Positions 7,486-15,869 of a stretch of DNA of 31,361 nt are shown here, in pieces. The notes beneath the pieces were generated by a model that saw only the letters and a program-made list of their open reading frames with translations, searched no databases and had not been told where the DNA came from. The DNA comes from CAZPWQ01 sp964590495 (lineage in GTDB: Bacteria; Bacteroidota; Rhodothermia; Balneolales; Balneolaceae). Every line of letters begins with the position of its first letter. The first letter of the stretch is position 1. Location: NCBI GenBank assembly GCA_964590495.1, contig CAZPWQ010000030.1, positions 1 through 31,361 of the forward strand, in the 5' to 3' direction. The translations under genes were made by a program, and so were the position numbers.

Positions 7486-8910
7486 TTACTGATCCCAGAT
7501 TAAATTATCGGTACGTGATATATCCGGTACATTCTCTGCGTTACGCTGGGTTTCAGAATCGGGATATACCAGCCGTCTAATCCATTCACCTCCTAATGAG
7601 CTGTTAGCAGGTGGTTCCATATCTGCATAGGAATAATCGTAGCGACGAGCATCAGCCCACGCTTCGGGATGAAGAAACATAGCTACATATTTTTCCTTCA
7701 TAATATGGTCAATAGTGAGATTATTTTCACCGACATCCACAACCGGATCATTCATATAAACCAGCTTGTCTGCTTCGGCGACACCTACTTTATCCATATG
7801 AGCTTCAATACCGTCCAGATATGCCTGATAGGCACGGCTGGTCTGGCCATCCCGGAATGCAGCCTCAGCTTCAATAAATTTCTGCTCGACATATGTGGCT
7901 ATCAGCACCGGTGCAGTTCGTTCCGAGTAAAAATCATCTGTTGTCAACACGGAAAAAGCGCCCTGCTCGGGAGCATTTCCACGTCCGGCACCGTTACGGA
8001 CACCCACATACTCATCATCATCATTTGTGCCCATGAATGTTTCGATCCGGGGATCAGTTACTCCGTAGATTTCACCATTCATGTGAGTAACTATTTGCTC
8101 CGACATCCACCCTCCGAGGATCAGACCTGCATTGGCAATAGCGACCGATGCCCAGGGATTGACCTCCTCCTCAAAGTAGGTTACCTGTGCATCACTGTCA
8201 TTGCTTGTAAAACCGTTGTCAAGCGCCGCCAGAACCGCAGCGGGATCATATGAGGCCTGTTTGCTGAAGCGATTCAGGTAACGGGCCTTCAGCATATTGC
8301 CCAGTTGCTCCCACTGTGCGATGTCGCCGCCGTAGATAAAATCTTCCTCGCCTGTAGAAATAGTAGAGTTATCCTGCTGAAGTTGCTCTACTCCGTCATC
8401 AAGCAGGGTGAATATTTCATCATACAGAACCTCCTGGCCATCAAACGAAGGATTAAAGGTATCTGCGAAAAAAGCTTCAGAATAGGGCACATCACCCCAT
8501 ACATCCACCAATGTTGCAAGATTTATCGCTTTCAGAATTTTTGCGATTCCGACGTATTCGGTAGCTCCCTCCTCTGCCGCCAGAATCTCAAGGTCCGTAA
8601 GATCGGTTAATACATCATACAGCCGGAACCACTCATCTCCATAACTGATAGCCTCATGTACATCTGTGGAGTTAGCCTGATTCGGTGACGCCAGGTATTG
8701 TACATAAAAGGATGTTATACTACCTATTCGATAGGTATTTTGAGCAGTCTCAAAGGTAGTGGTAGTAATTAATCCCTGTGCAGGAGCCTCTGTGGGGTTA
8801 TTAGGATCATCATTGATGTTCAGAAAATCCTCACATCCAGCCATAAGCAGGGCTGCTGTGATACATAATATCAGACTTGATTTATTTAATATCTTCATGG
8901 TTTTTCCCAT
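7486..8910 (-). CDS. SusD/RagB-family outer-membrane nutrient-binding lipoprotein
   Basis: A 474-residue lipoprotein (lipobox LMAGC, Cys26) with the typical SusD opening CEDFLNINDDPNNP. The alpha-helical SusD-like body has tetratricopeptide-like helices, and the C-terminal signature KEKYVAMFLHPEAWADARR is characteristic of the family. SusD proteins cap a SusC barrel on the cell surface and capture the substrate, a glycan or peptide depending on the system. It begins 8 bp after the susC stop, so the two are co-transcribed. The first ATG (8910) is given; a second ATG at 8898 is preceded by GGGA and is an equally plausible start. The substrate cannot be read from the sequence. No glycoside hydrolases are nearby, which argues weakly against a glycan. 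Confidence 0.93.
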   Translation of the reverse strand: MGKTMKILNKSSLILCITAALLMAGCEDFLNINDDPNNPTEAPAQGLITTTTFETAQNTYRIGSITSFYVQYLASPNQANSTDVHEAISYGDEWFRLYDVLTDLTDLEILAAEEGATEYVGIAKILKAINLATLVDVWGDVPYSEAFFADTFNPSFDGQEVLYDEIFTLLDDGVEQLQQDNSTISTGEEDFIYGGDIAQWEQLGNMLKARYLNRFSKQASYDPAAVLAALDNGFTSNDSDAQVTYFEEEVNPWASVAIANAGLILGGWMSEQIVTHMNGEIYGVTDPRIETFMGTNDDDEYVGVRNGAGRGNAPEQGAFSVLTTDDFYSERTAPVLIATYVEQKFIEAEAAFRDGQTSRAYQAYLDGIEAHMDKVGVAEADKLVYMNDPVVDVGENNLTIDHIMKEKYVAMFLHPEAWADARRYDYSYADMEPPANSSLGGEWIRRLVYPDSETQRNAENVPDISRTDNLIWDQ

Positions 8911-8918
8911 TTAGCAAA

Positions 8919-11900
8919 TTATAAAGAAAGGTTAACCGACAAAAACAAACTGGACACACCCGGGTAGTCCAGGGCGGTAAAGCCTTGTGCATTGCTGGAA
9001 GCACCTCCGGCTCTCGACTCAGGATCAAATCCGCTGAAAGGTGTATACAATATAAGGTTCGTTGCCGTAGCAGATAATGTAATTCCCCTGAATCCCAGAT
9101 TGGTAGTCAGCTGCTGTGGCAGAGAATAAGCCAGGCGAATATTTCTAAGCTTGATAAAAGAAGCATCCTTAACCGTTTCCTCAGCAACCGTCCGTTTTAC
9201 ATTCCGGTGATACCCGGCACCGTAATCCACCCCATCCGGACCTATCCCCTGTCCCAGCCAAACTTCCCTGGTATTGGGTTGTCCATCGGCAGTAACTCCT
9301 TCGAAAACACGGGTATCTTCACGATCCAGGGTGTTCTCAGTAATCCCAAAAGCAGTAAAGAAGTTGTCGTACTGGCTGTATACTTCCAGCCCCCATTTCG
9401 CATCAATCAAAAAGGAAAGGTTGATATTTTTATAGGAAAAACTGTTTTGGATACTACCTATCCAGTCGGGATGAGCATTGCCAAGTACCAGCTGATCGGT
9501 ATTCACAACAGGGAAACCGTCATCACCGATAACTATCGGTCGATCACGGTCCAGATAGATCTGATCTTCGGGCGCTCCGTTTTCATAATACCGTTCATAA
9601 CTTCTTCCATATATATTTCCGAAAGGCTCCCCTTCAATAAGCTGGATAGAAGCCCCACCGCCCACATACCCAAAGGAGGAACCGACAAAAATCTGGTTAA
9701 TTCCTTCAGCTATCTCTATAACTTCGCTGGTGTTTCGGCTGTAGTTTACAGCTACATCCCAGCCAAAGTCCTGACTCTGAACCGGACGTCCTTCTACCTG
9801 CAGTTCAAACCCCCTGTTTTCTATTTCACCTGCATTTGTCAGAACGCGTGTATAACCTGTAGCATTGGAAATAGGTACATCAAAAATTTGATCCCGGCTG
9901 TTGGATTTGTACCAGGTAAGATCAAATCTCAACCGGTTATCATAAAACCTGAGATCAGTTCCGAATTCCAGGGTAGTTGTTTGCTCAGGTTTCAGATCCT
10001 TACTGCCGCGAATATTCGACCGTGTAAAGCCTACCTGTCCGCCCAGCGGAAATTGGGAAGGTGTATTATAGGTATCACTGGTTGAATAAACCGGTGCATC
10101 TTTTCCTACAACAGAAAGTGAAGCTCTCAGTTTTCCGAATGTTATGTAATCGGGAAGATCCATAATATCACTGAATGAGAAGCCAATATTTGCCGACGGA
10201 TAGAAAAAGGAACGATTGTCTTCGGGCAATGTTGATGACCAGTCGTTACGGCCTGTCAGATTTAAATACAGGTAATCATCGTAATCTATCAGTAAGTCAC
10301 CGTAAACTCCGATCAAACGGCGCTGGCGAAGGTTCTGAGACAATGATATATCCCGGACGTTGCTCAGATGGTAAAACTGTGGTGTAACAAAATCATTACC
10401 GGTTGATACAACGTTATTAAAGCTGCGATCAAAGATATCATTTCCTATTCGGAGTCTTGTGCTAATCTTACCGGTGACTTCTTTCTGGAACGTCATATTC
10501 AATGTTGAATTGATATCCCGGCTGTTAATTCGGGTTTCTTCAATAGCACCGGTACTGCTGACGACATTCTCATTTTCTATACCTCTTGGACCGGGAATAA
10601 TTTCCGTTCGCTGATCGCTGTAATAATCGGAACCCAGTGTGTAGAGAATATTAAACCAATCGACCGGACTGTAATCGAAAGTGACATTACCCACCATCCG
10701 GTTAACATCATCCTCATAAGTCCAGTATTTGGCCTGGTAAAGCGGATTATTACCGGATGACTCATTACCATAGTAACCGCGCATAGTTCCGTTTTCTTTT
10801 TGAAAGTTGGTAACATCTTTGGTAGGTGCCCAATACATCATCGATTCCATAAAACGATCGGCCAGAACCCGTAATCCTCCGGAATTGATATAATTTACAG
10901 AAGCACGAACCTGGAAATTGTCTCTTGGTGAGACATCACCGGACAACCGGACCGAGGTTCTGTCCCAATCTCCAAATGGAAGCACACCTTCGTGCTGCAG
11001 GTTCGATACCGATGCATAATAGGTAGCATTTTCATTTCCACCTGAGATATTGACAGAATTGTCGAGTTGAAATCCTGTTTGAACAGAATTACGCCAGATA
11101 TCAAAATAACGCCAGTTTGGATCGATGTTTTCACGTACCTCCTCAATACTGGGTCCCCAATTGGGCCAGAAGCTATCATCAGTGTGTGCATCTTCAAGCC
11201 CGAGATCAGGATCATGTTTAAAAGCTGTTCCTGAAAATCCCTGCCCGTACTCTTCCTGGAAAGCGGGAAATTTATTAATCTCTTCAAATCCCATGCTGCT
11301 TGATATGTTAATCTGTGTATCTCCGGCGTCACCTCTTTTAGTGGTAACTATCACCGCCCCATTGGCTGCACGAACACCATACAGGGCCGTTGCGGCGGAA
11401 CCTTTAAGCACGTTCACCGACTCTATATCGTTAGGATTCAGATCGGTCGCCCTGTTGCTCATGCCACGGGGAGTTCCTGTAGATTCAATCGTTGAGTTGT
11501 CAATTGGCACCCCATCAACTACAAAAAGAGGCTGGTTGTCGGCACCGGGACCCAGCGAATTAATTCCTCTAATAACAATACGTGAACTCCGTCCCGGAGC
11601 TCCACCGGTATTGGTGACTTCCACACCCGAAACTTTACCGCTCAGAGCATTAACCATATTCGACTGATTTCCCAGGGTCAGATTTTCACTGTCAACTTCC
11701 TGAACGGAATATCCCAGTGCTTTTCGCTCCTGTTCCAGGCCGAAGGTTGTAACAACTACTTCTTCAAATGCCTGTACTTCGAGTGAGAGTTCAACATTGA
11801 TCTCAGACCGGCCATTAATTGCAACTTCCAAGCGCTCATAACCGACATAAGAGTAAACCAGTACATTCTCCTCATCGGGGACGGACAATGCATATTCACC

Positions 11901-12464
11901 GTTTTCATCGGTTGTAGTACCAATATTTGTATTTTCGACAAATACATTAACTCCCGGCAACGTTTCTCCGGTCTCGGAATCAGTGACAGTACCCGAAATT
12001 TCCTGCTGTACTTCAACCGGAGTAAAATTCTTTTCATCATTACGTTTTTGGAGTACGATTTCCCGTGTCTTAGATATCCTTGCCTCATATTCTGTGCGGG
12101 AAAGCACTTCCTGCAGGGCCCTGGCAACGGTTACATTTTCCAGGTGAATGCTGACCGGTTCTTTCAGTGGAAGTAGTTTGGCATTATAACCAATTCCCAA
12201 ATCTGCTTTGCCAACGATATGCTCAAGTATTTGCCGGACCGGGGCTTCTTTTTCGCTCACGGATATAATACGCTGTAACTCCGGAATTTGATCGGAATAA
12301 TCGTTAACAGAGTAAAAGGTAGTATTCAACATACTGTTGGAAGAAGAGGTCAAATATTGTCCGTTTGCCGTATTGAATAAACCACCACTCATTGGCCAGA
12401 GTAATACTAAAGCAAGCCATCCCAAGAGCGATTTCCTCAGTATTTTTTTTATCGATATCTTCAT
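8919..12464 (-). CDS. SusC/RagA-family TonB-dependent transporter with STN signalling domain
   Basis: 1181 residues. In order: a signal peptide (about 1-36, cut near ANGQ), an STN secretin/TonB short N-terminal domain at about 72-140, a carboxypeptidase-regulatory-like beta domain at about 155-228 (ISGTVTDSETGETLPGVNV), a TonB-box-like EEVVVT at 234-239, a plug at about 245-375 (LFVVDGVPID, ATALYGVRAANGAVIVTTK) and a beta-barrel to the C-terminus (FLSVNLSL). It imports a substrate too large for porins across the outer membrane using TonB energy. The STN domain is the part that signals to FecR in FecA-type systems and fits the neighbouring fecR and sigma genes. A GGAG lies 5 nt before the ATG. 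The 84-bp gap from fecR suggests one transcript. Confidence 0.95.
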   Translation of the reverse strand: MKISIKKILRKSLLGWLALVLLWPMSGGLFNTANGQYLTSSSNSMLNTTFYSVNDYSDQIPELQRIISVSEKEAPVRQILEHIVGKADLGIGYNAKLLPLKEPVSIHLENVTVARALQEVLSRTEYEARISKTREIVLQKRNDEKNFTPVEVQQEISGTVTDSETGETLPGVNVFVENTNIGTTTDENGEYALSVPDEENVLVYSYVGYERLEVAINGRSEINVELSLEVQAFEEVVVTTFGLEQERKALGYSVQEVDSENLTLGNQSNMVNALSGKVSGVEVTNTGGAPGRSSRIVIRGINSLGPGADNQPLFVVDGVPIDNSTIESTGTPRGMSNRATDLNPNDIESVNVLKGSAATALYGVRAANGAVIVTTKRGDAGDTQINISSSMGFEEINKFPAFQEEYGQGFSGTAFKHDPDLGLEDAHTDDSFWPNWGPSIEEVRENIDPNWRYFDIWRNSVQTGFQLDNSVNISGGNENATYYASVSNLQHEGVLPFGDWDRTSVRLSGDVSPRDNFQVRASVNYINSGGLRVLADRFMESMMYWAPTKDVTNFQKENGTMRGYYGNESSGNNPLYQAKYWTYEDDVNRMVGNVTFDYSPVDWFNILYTLGSDYYSDQRTEIIPGPRGIENENVVSSTGAIEETRINSRDINSTLNMTFQKEVTGKISTRLRIGNDIFDRSFNNVVSTGNDFVTPQFYHLSNVRDISLSQNLRQRRLIGVYGDLLIDYDDYLYLNLTGRNDWSSTLPEDNRSFFYPSANIGFSFSDIMDLPDYITFGKLRASLSVVGKDAPVYSTSDTYNTPSQFPLGGQVGFTRSNIRGSKDLKPEQTTTLEFGTDLRFYDNRLRFDLTWYKSNSRDQIFDVPISNATGYTRVLTNAGEIENRGFELQVEGRPVQSQDFGWDVAVNYSRNTSEVIEIAEGINQIFVGSSFGYVGGGASIQLIEGEPFGNIYGRSYERYYENGAPEDQIYLDRDRPIVIGDDGFPVVNTDQLVLGNAHPDWIGSIQNSFSYKNINLSFLIDAKWGLEVYSQYDNFFTAFGITENTLDREDTRVFEGVTADGQPNTREVWLGQGIGPDGVDYGAGYHRNVKRTVAEETVKDASFIKLRNIRLAYSLPQQLTTNLGFRGITLSATATNLILYTPFSGFDPESRAGGASSNAQGFTALDYPGVSSLFLSVNLSL

Positions 12465-12548
12465 AATTCTCCGTTTTGACTTTTGTATTAGCTTGATTGT
12501 ATTTCAGATCCTTTAGCAAAAACTGATAACTGTTTTTGTCTCACATTT

Positions 12549-13619
12549 TCAATCCAGTTTTTCAAAGACAACATTATTTTCTTCCAGCCGGTAATCAATT
12601 TCAAGGGATTTGGCTATCACATCCAAAACGTTTCGAATGGAACGGCTCTTAAAAAAAGCCGTTACCATCATTTCTTCTATTCCAGGATCCCGGAAAGTAA
12701 TCTCCACTCCGTAACGGCGCTCCAGCTCAACCGCTACTTTGCTCATTTGGGTATTTTTGAATTTCAGATAGCCCTCTTTCCAGCTTAGGTAAAGCTGCAT
12801 ATCATCTACCTGTGAAGTCTCAATAATATTTTTTTCAAAGTTAAACCGCCCCATCTGATTAGCAGTGAGCGTAGCTTTCCCGAAGTCCTGCTCGTTATCA
12901 ATTTCAAAGGAAACCCTCCCCTCTTCCACCACCACCTGAACATGATCATCACCGGTATAGGAACGAACAGAAAAGGAGGTTCCCAATACACGAACCAGAG
13001 AGCCGGAAGAATGGATGATAAATGGCCGGTCAGGGTCGGAGTCTACTTCAAAATAAGCCTCCCCCTGTAAAAAAACTTCACGTATATCCGCTTCAAACTG
13101 ATCGGGGAGTGTCAACTTGCTATCTGCATTCAACATTACCTCTGTGCCGTCACCGAGTGTCATATTAACCCGCTGGGCATTGGATGTACTGATTTCCCGA
13201 AGAACCGGTGTTTTTGTTTCAGGCTGGGGAACCGATAAATTCAGATATAAGAACAAACCTATTAATCCTGCTACCAGGAAAACAGCTGCTACGCGCGATA
13301 CCCTGGCCGTAGTTGTATGAAGTGATGAAACTAACGGGCGGAAATTCTCTGAACCAATGTTATTGTCGAAGGGTTTGGTTTGCTCATCATCTCCTAACCT
13401 TCGCTTCAATTTTTTCCAGTTCTCAATGGCATCTGCCTCCCGGTAAAAAGAGTCCGGATCACCTTCTGAAGCATTCCAGATCCGCTCAAACTCCTCTAAT
13501 AACTGCTTGTTTTTCCTGTTTTTCCGTGCCCATTCCCGGATATATTCTTCTTCCTGACTTGTACTTTCACCAGTCATATACCGGGCTATCAAGCTATGTT
13601 CAATTTTATCTTCGTTCAT
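12549..13619 (-). CDS. FecR-family anti-sigma factor
   Basis: 356 residues from the ATG at 13619, chosen because AAAGGATGGGAG precedes it directly and the protein begins MNEDKIEHSL as FecR homologues do. A longer frame to 13703 adds 28 unlikely residues. An N-terminal cytoplasmic helical part (1-105, with a YMTGESTSQEE segment) should bind sigma. One transmembrane helix lies at about 108-128. The periplasmic FecR domain is at about 145-240 (LREISTSNAQRVNMTLGDGTEVMLNADS), and a DUF4974-like C-terminal domain is at about 285-356 (LYLSWKEGYLKFKN). It should relay the SusC STN signal to the adjacent ECF sigma factor. A 104-bp inverted-repeat element lies between this gene and sigma. Confidence 0.93.
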   Translation of the reverse strand: MNEDKIEHSLIARYMTGESTSQEEEYIREWARKNRKNKQLLEEFERIWNASEGDPDSFYREADAIENWKKLKRRLGDDEQTKPFDNNIGSENFRPLVSSLHTTTARVSRVAAVFLVAGLIGLFLYLNLSVPQPETKTPVLREISTSNAQRVNMTLGDGTEVMLNADSKLTLPDQFEADIREVFLQGEAYFEVDSDPDRPFIIHSSGSLVRVLGTSFSVRSYTGDDHVQVVVEEGRVSFEIDNEQDFGKATLTANQMGRFNFEKNIIETSQVDDMQLYLSWKEGYLKFKNTQMSKVAVELERRYGVEITFRDPGIEEMMVTAFFKSRSIRNVLDVIAKSLEIDYRLEENNVVFEKLD

Positions 13620-13708
13620 CTCCCATCCTTTAACTTTAAAAACAAGTGACTTTGTATTAAAGACAGTTGCTAAAGACGATACCCCCAAAGAAAAATCATA
13701 CAAAGGAA

Positions 13709-13812
13709 CTAGGAGTCTGTCGGACTTAGCTAAACCTACTGCAAAACCGTCAGATTTGGCCAGATTTCGAGCTCTTTTTCGTTACGATTTCCTAAGTCCG
13801 ACAGACTCCTAG
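13709..13812. mobile_element. MITE-like 104-bp inverted-repeat element between sigma and fecR
   Basis: The two ends are perfect 21-bp inverted repeats, 13709-13729 and 13792-13812, separated by 62 bp. Each outer end is CTAG, so the likely structure is a 4-bp CTAG target duplication flanking 17-bp terminal repeats (GAGTCTGTCGGACTTAG and its complement). There is no coding capacity. The terminal GAGnCTGTC resembles IS1182-type ends from memory, so a MITE mobilised by such a transposase is the likely reading. In RNA it would fold into a long stem within a sigma-fecR transcript. Confidence 0.7.
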
Positions 13813-13849
13813 AAAGGCGTGTAATTGGGCTTAAGCATCCGGGTTAGCT

Positions 13850-14404
13850 TTATTTATTATATTCGCACGCTAACTTTTCCCGTATCTCAGTCAATGCCAT
13901 TCCCATATGGTTTTCAACTGTTTTGCGTGTTATACCTAAAATATAAGCGATTTCCTGATAGCTTAATCCATGTTTTCGGTGAAGTGCAAAAACAGACTGC
14001 CGCCGCTCAGAAAGTCCGGCAACAACATCCCAAATTTTCTTTACCAGTTTTTTATCATCCCGGCTCAAGCTATTATCGATAACATCATTATAATACGCTG
14101 ACTCTTGCTTAAAGTTTTCTATTTTTGCTCTTTGATGCTTCTTCTTACTTAATTGATTTAAAGCCTCATTCCGCACCGCTTTAAATAGATATCCTTTTAG
14201 AGAGCTGGAAATAGTCCAGTCCTGTCGGCATTTCCATAACTTATAAAAAATTTCCTGCACGATATCTTCGGCCAGTTCATTTGATTCTGTTATCTGGAGA
14301 GCGAATGAACGAAGATCATAAAAATATTCAAAAAAAAGCTGCTCAAAAGCAGTTTTATCACCCTGACGAATCTTTTCTATTAAATGCTGGTCGGTTTTAC
14401 ACAT
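13850..14404 (-). CDS. ECF-subfamily RNA polymerase sigma-70 factor (FecI-like)
   Basis: 184 residues. Sigma region 2 lies at about 18-90 (GDKTAFEQLFFEYFYDLRSFA, EDIVQEIFYKLW, LFKAVRNEALN). Sigma region 4 lies at about 125-178, with a helix-turn-helix at 147-170 (LSYQEIAYILGITRKTVENH). There is no region 3, as expected for the ECF group. It sits directly upstream of fecR and the STN-bearing susC, which makes it the signalling partner expected to drive susCD on substrate sensing. It is separated from fecR by 230 bp holding the MITE-like element. It is 286 bp downstream of the DUF21/CBS gene, far enough for its own promoter. Confidence 0.95.
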   Translation of the reverse strand: MCKTDQHLIEKIRQGDKTAFEQLFFEYFYDLRSFALQITESNELAEDIVQEIFYKLWKCRQDWTISSSLKGYLFKAVRNEALNQLSKKKHQRAKIENFKQESAYYNDVIDNSLSRDDKKLVKKIWDVVAGLSERRQSVFALHRKHGLSYQEIAYILGITRKTVENHMGMALTEIREKLACEYNK

Positions 14405-14483
14405 TAATTATTCCCGGGATCATTATTACAAACCTGAAGAGAACCGATATAACCTTTGGCAGTGAGCTACCCTGTACTTGCTT

Positions 14484-14511
14484 TATATATAGTGTAGTAC
14501 AAATTTTTCAA
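14484..14511 (-). promoter_or_regulatory. Possible promoter of the sigma gene
   Basis: On the minus strand TTGAAA is followed after 16 bp by TATATA, about 80 bp before the sigma start codon. This is a sigma-70-like arrangement in an AT-rich gap; base composition alone could produce it, so it is only suggestive. The rest of 14405-14690 shows no gene or clear repeat. Confidence 0.3.
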
Positions 14512-14690
14512 ATATCTTAATATTTCAAGCAGGTAATCAGATTTATAATATATTCCGGCCAACCACCAAACTTCCCGCTCTGTCACCACATCAGAGCATA
14601 ATTTAATCCAACAATTGAAAGCTTTGGGTTATCCGGACTACCAAATAATATTGCATCAGATATGTAAGCCGCATCATTGACGGAGCCTGT

Positions 14691-15740
14691 TTATTCATCC
14701 TGCACGATACCCAGTCTCTTGGCACGCTCCAGCCAATTTTTTCGTGCCATTTTCTGCATGTCTTCAATCGTATCGACTTCATCAATAATCTCCATGCCCA
14801 GCAGAGTTTCTACGAGATCTTCCATTGAAACGACTCCCGCAAAACCACCATACTCATCTACCACAACAGCGATATGCTCCTGTTTTTTCATCAGCCGTTC
14901 AAAGAAATCCTGCAAGGGTGTAATTTCGGGAACAATAAGAATATCCCGCTTCAGCTCTTTCAATTTTTTTCCGGTTTCGCCCCGGGCCAACATCAACAGC
15001 AGATCGTTTTTCAGAACATAGCCGGTAACCTCATCCCGTTCTTTTCCATAAACCGGCAAGCGTGAAAAATGAAGCTGTTCGATATTTTCACTTACCTCCT
15101 GGATAGCCAGCTCCTGGTCAAAACCGACGACAACGGTACGGGGAGTCATAATATCCTTTACACGAAGAGATCTGAACCTGATCAGATTTTTAAAAATACG
15201 TGATTCCTCTTCTTCGAAGACACCCTCTTCGACTCCAACGTCGGCCAGGGCGCCAAATTCTTCCCTGCTAAAACTCGGAATACTTTTATCCTTGGCTAAC
15301 CAGCGGGTAATCGCCTGGGACATGACTACCAGCGGGTATAGTGATACCATTAGTCCACGAAGGGTTATTGCTGCAGCCGGTGCCAGACTCCTCCAATAGG
15401 TTGCGCCAACTGTTTTCGGGATGATTTCGGAGAGCACCAAAATCAAGAAGGTAAGCACACCCGATGTTATTGCAACATACCCTTCTCCAAAAATAATTTG
15501 TGCCTGGGCCCCTACTCCGGCGGCACCTACAGTATGGGCAATAGTATTTAAACTTAAAATGGCAGAAAGAGGGCGATCGATATCTTCCTTATAAGATCGC
15601 AGTAACGATCCGGCCTTACTGCCTTTCCGTTCCAGAATAGCGATATACGACCGGCTGACCGAAAGTAACACAGCCTCCAGCAGGGAACATAAAAATGATA
15701 CTCCAATTGCCAGGGACAAATAAAAGATCAATAAGCTCAT
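14691..15740 (-). CDS. DUF21/CBS-domain membrane protein (CNNM/HlyC-CorC family)
   Basis: 349 residues. An N-terminal DUF21 membrane domain (about 1-150) has hydrophobic helices at 3-23, 60-80, 90-108 and 122-143, and the SEIIPKT signature at 104-110. A CBS pair follows: CBS1 at about 197-255 (VKDIMTPRTVVV, HFSRLPVY, GYVLKNDLLL) and CBS2 at about 262-318 (AVVVDEYGGFAGVVSMEDLVETLLG). The C-terminal CorC_HlyC transporter-associated domain of longer members is missing; the protein ends soon after CBS2. Members are linked to Mg2+ or other cation export and CBS domains usually sense adenine nucleotides. The old name hemolysin is misleading. The gene is divergent from the ABC-F gene. Confidence 0.92.
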   Translation of the reverse strand: MSLLIFYLSLAIGVSFLCSLLEAVLLSVSRSYIAILERKGSKAGSLLRSYKEDIDRPLSAILSLNTIAHTVGAAGVGAQAQIIFGEGYVAITSGVLTFLILVLSEIIPKTVGATYWRSLAPAAAITLRGLMVSLYPLVVMSQAITRWLAKDKSIPSFSREEFGALADVGVEEGVFEEEESRIFKNLIRFRSLRVKDIMTPRTVVVGFDQELAIQEVSENIEQLHFSRLPVYGKERDEVTGYVLKNDLLLMLARGETGKKLKELKRDILIVPEITPLQDFFERLMKKQEHIAVVVDEYGGFAGVVSMEDLVETLLGMEIIDEVDTIEDMQKMARKNWLERAKRLGIVQDE

Positions 15741-15830
15741 ACATCCAAAATAGAATAAATGTCATTCATTCGAAAAGCATTATCATACAAAATATTTTGA
15801 ATAATCGTTTAGCATGGGCGTTCTGTTGGT

Positions 15831-15838
15831 TATATTTG
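15831..15838 (+). promoter_or_regulatory. Bacteroidetes-type -7 box (TATATTTG) upstream of the ABC-F gene
   Basis: This is an exact match to the TAnnTTTG -7 element of Bacteroidota. A TTTAG lies at roughly -33 spacing upstream, a weak match to TTTG. Transcription would start near 15845, before the strong Shine-Dalgarno run at 15895-15902. Confidence 0.4.
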
Positions 15839-15869
15839 ACCTGATTTTGTCCGGTTAGCTCCGGGCCCG

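Noticed and set aside
9207..10085. Long open frame on the plus strand opposite susC
   Set aside because: It is a shadow of the susC coding frame; its translation shows no domain and susC is unmistakable.
11125..11667. 180-codon open frame on the plus strand opposite susC
   Set aside because: Same reason: antisense to the conserved plug region, with serine/proline-rich low-information translation.
12517..12538. A/T stem (caaaaac/gtttttg) between fecR and susC as a terminator
   Set aside because: Only 7 A/T-rich pairs with an 8-nt loop. Too weak to call, and fecR-susC co-transcription is likely.
13620..13703. 28-residue N-terminal extension of FecR
   Set aside because: The good Shine-Dalgarno site and family-like N-terminus support the ATG at 13619; the extension looks like untranslated leader.
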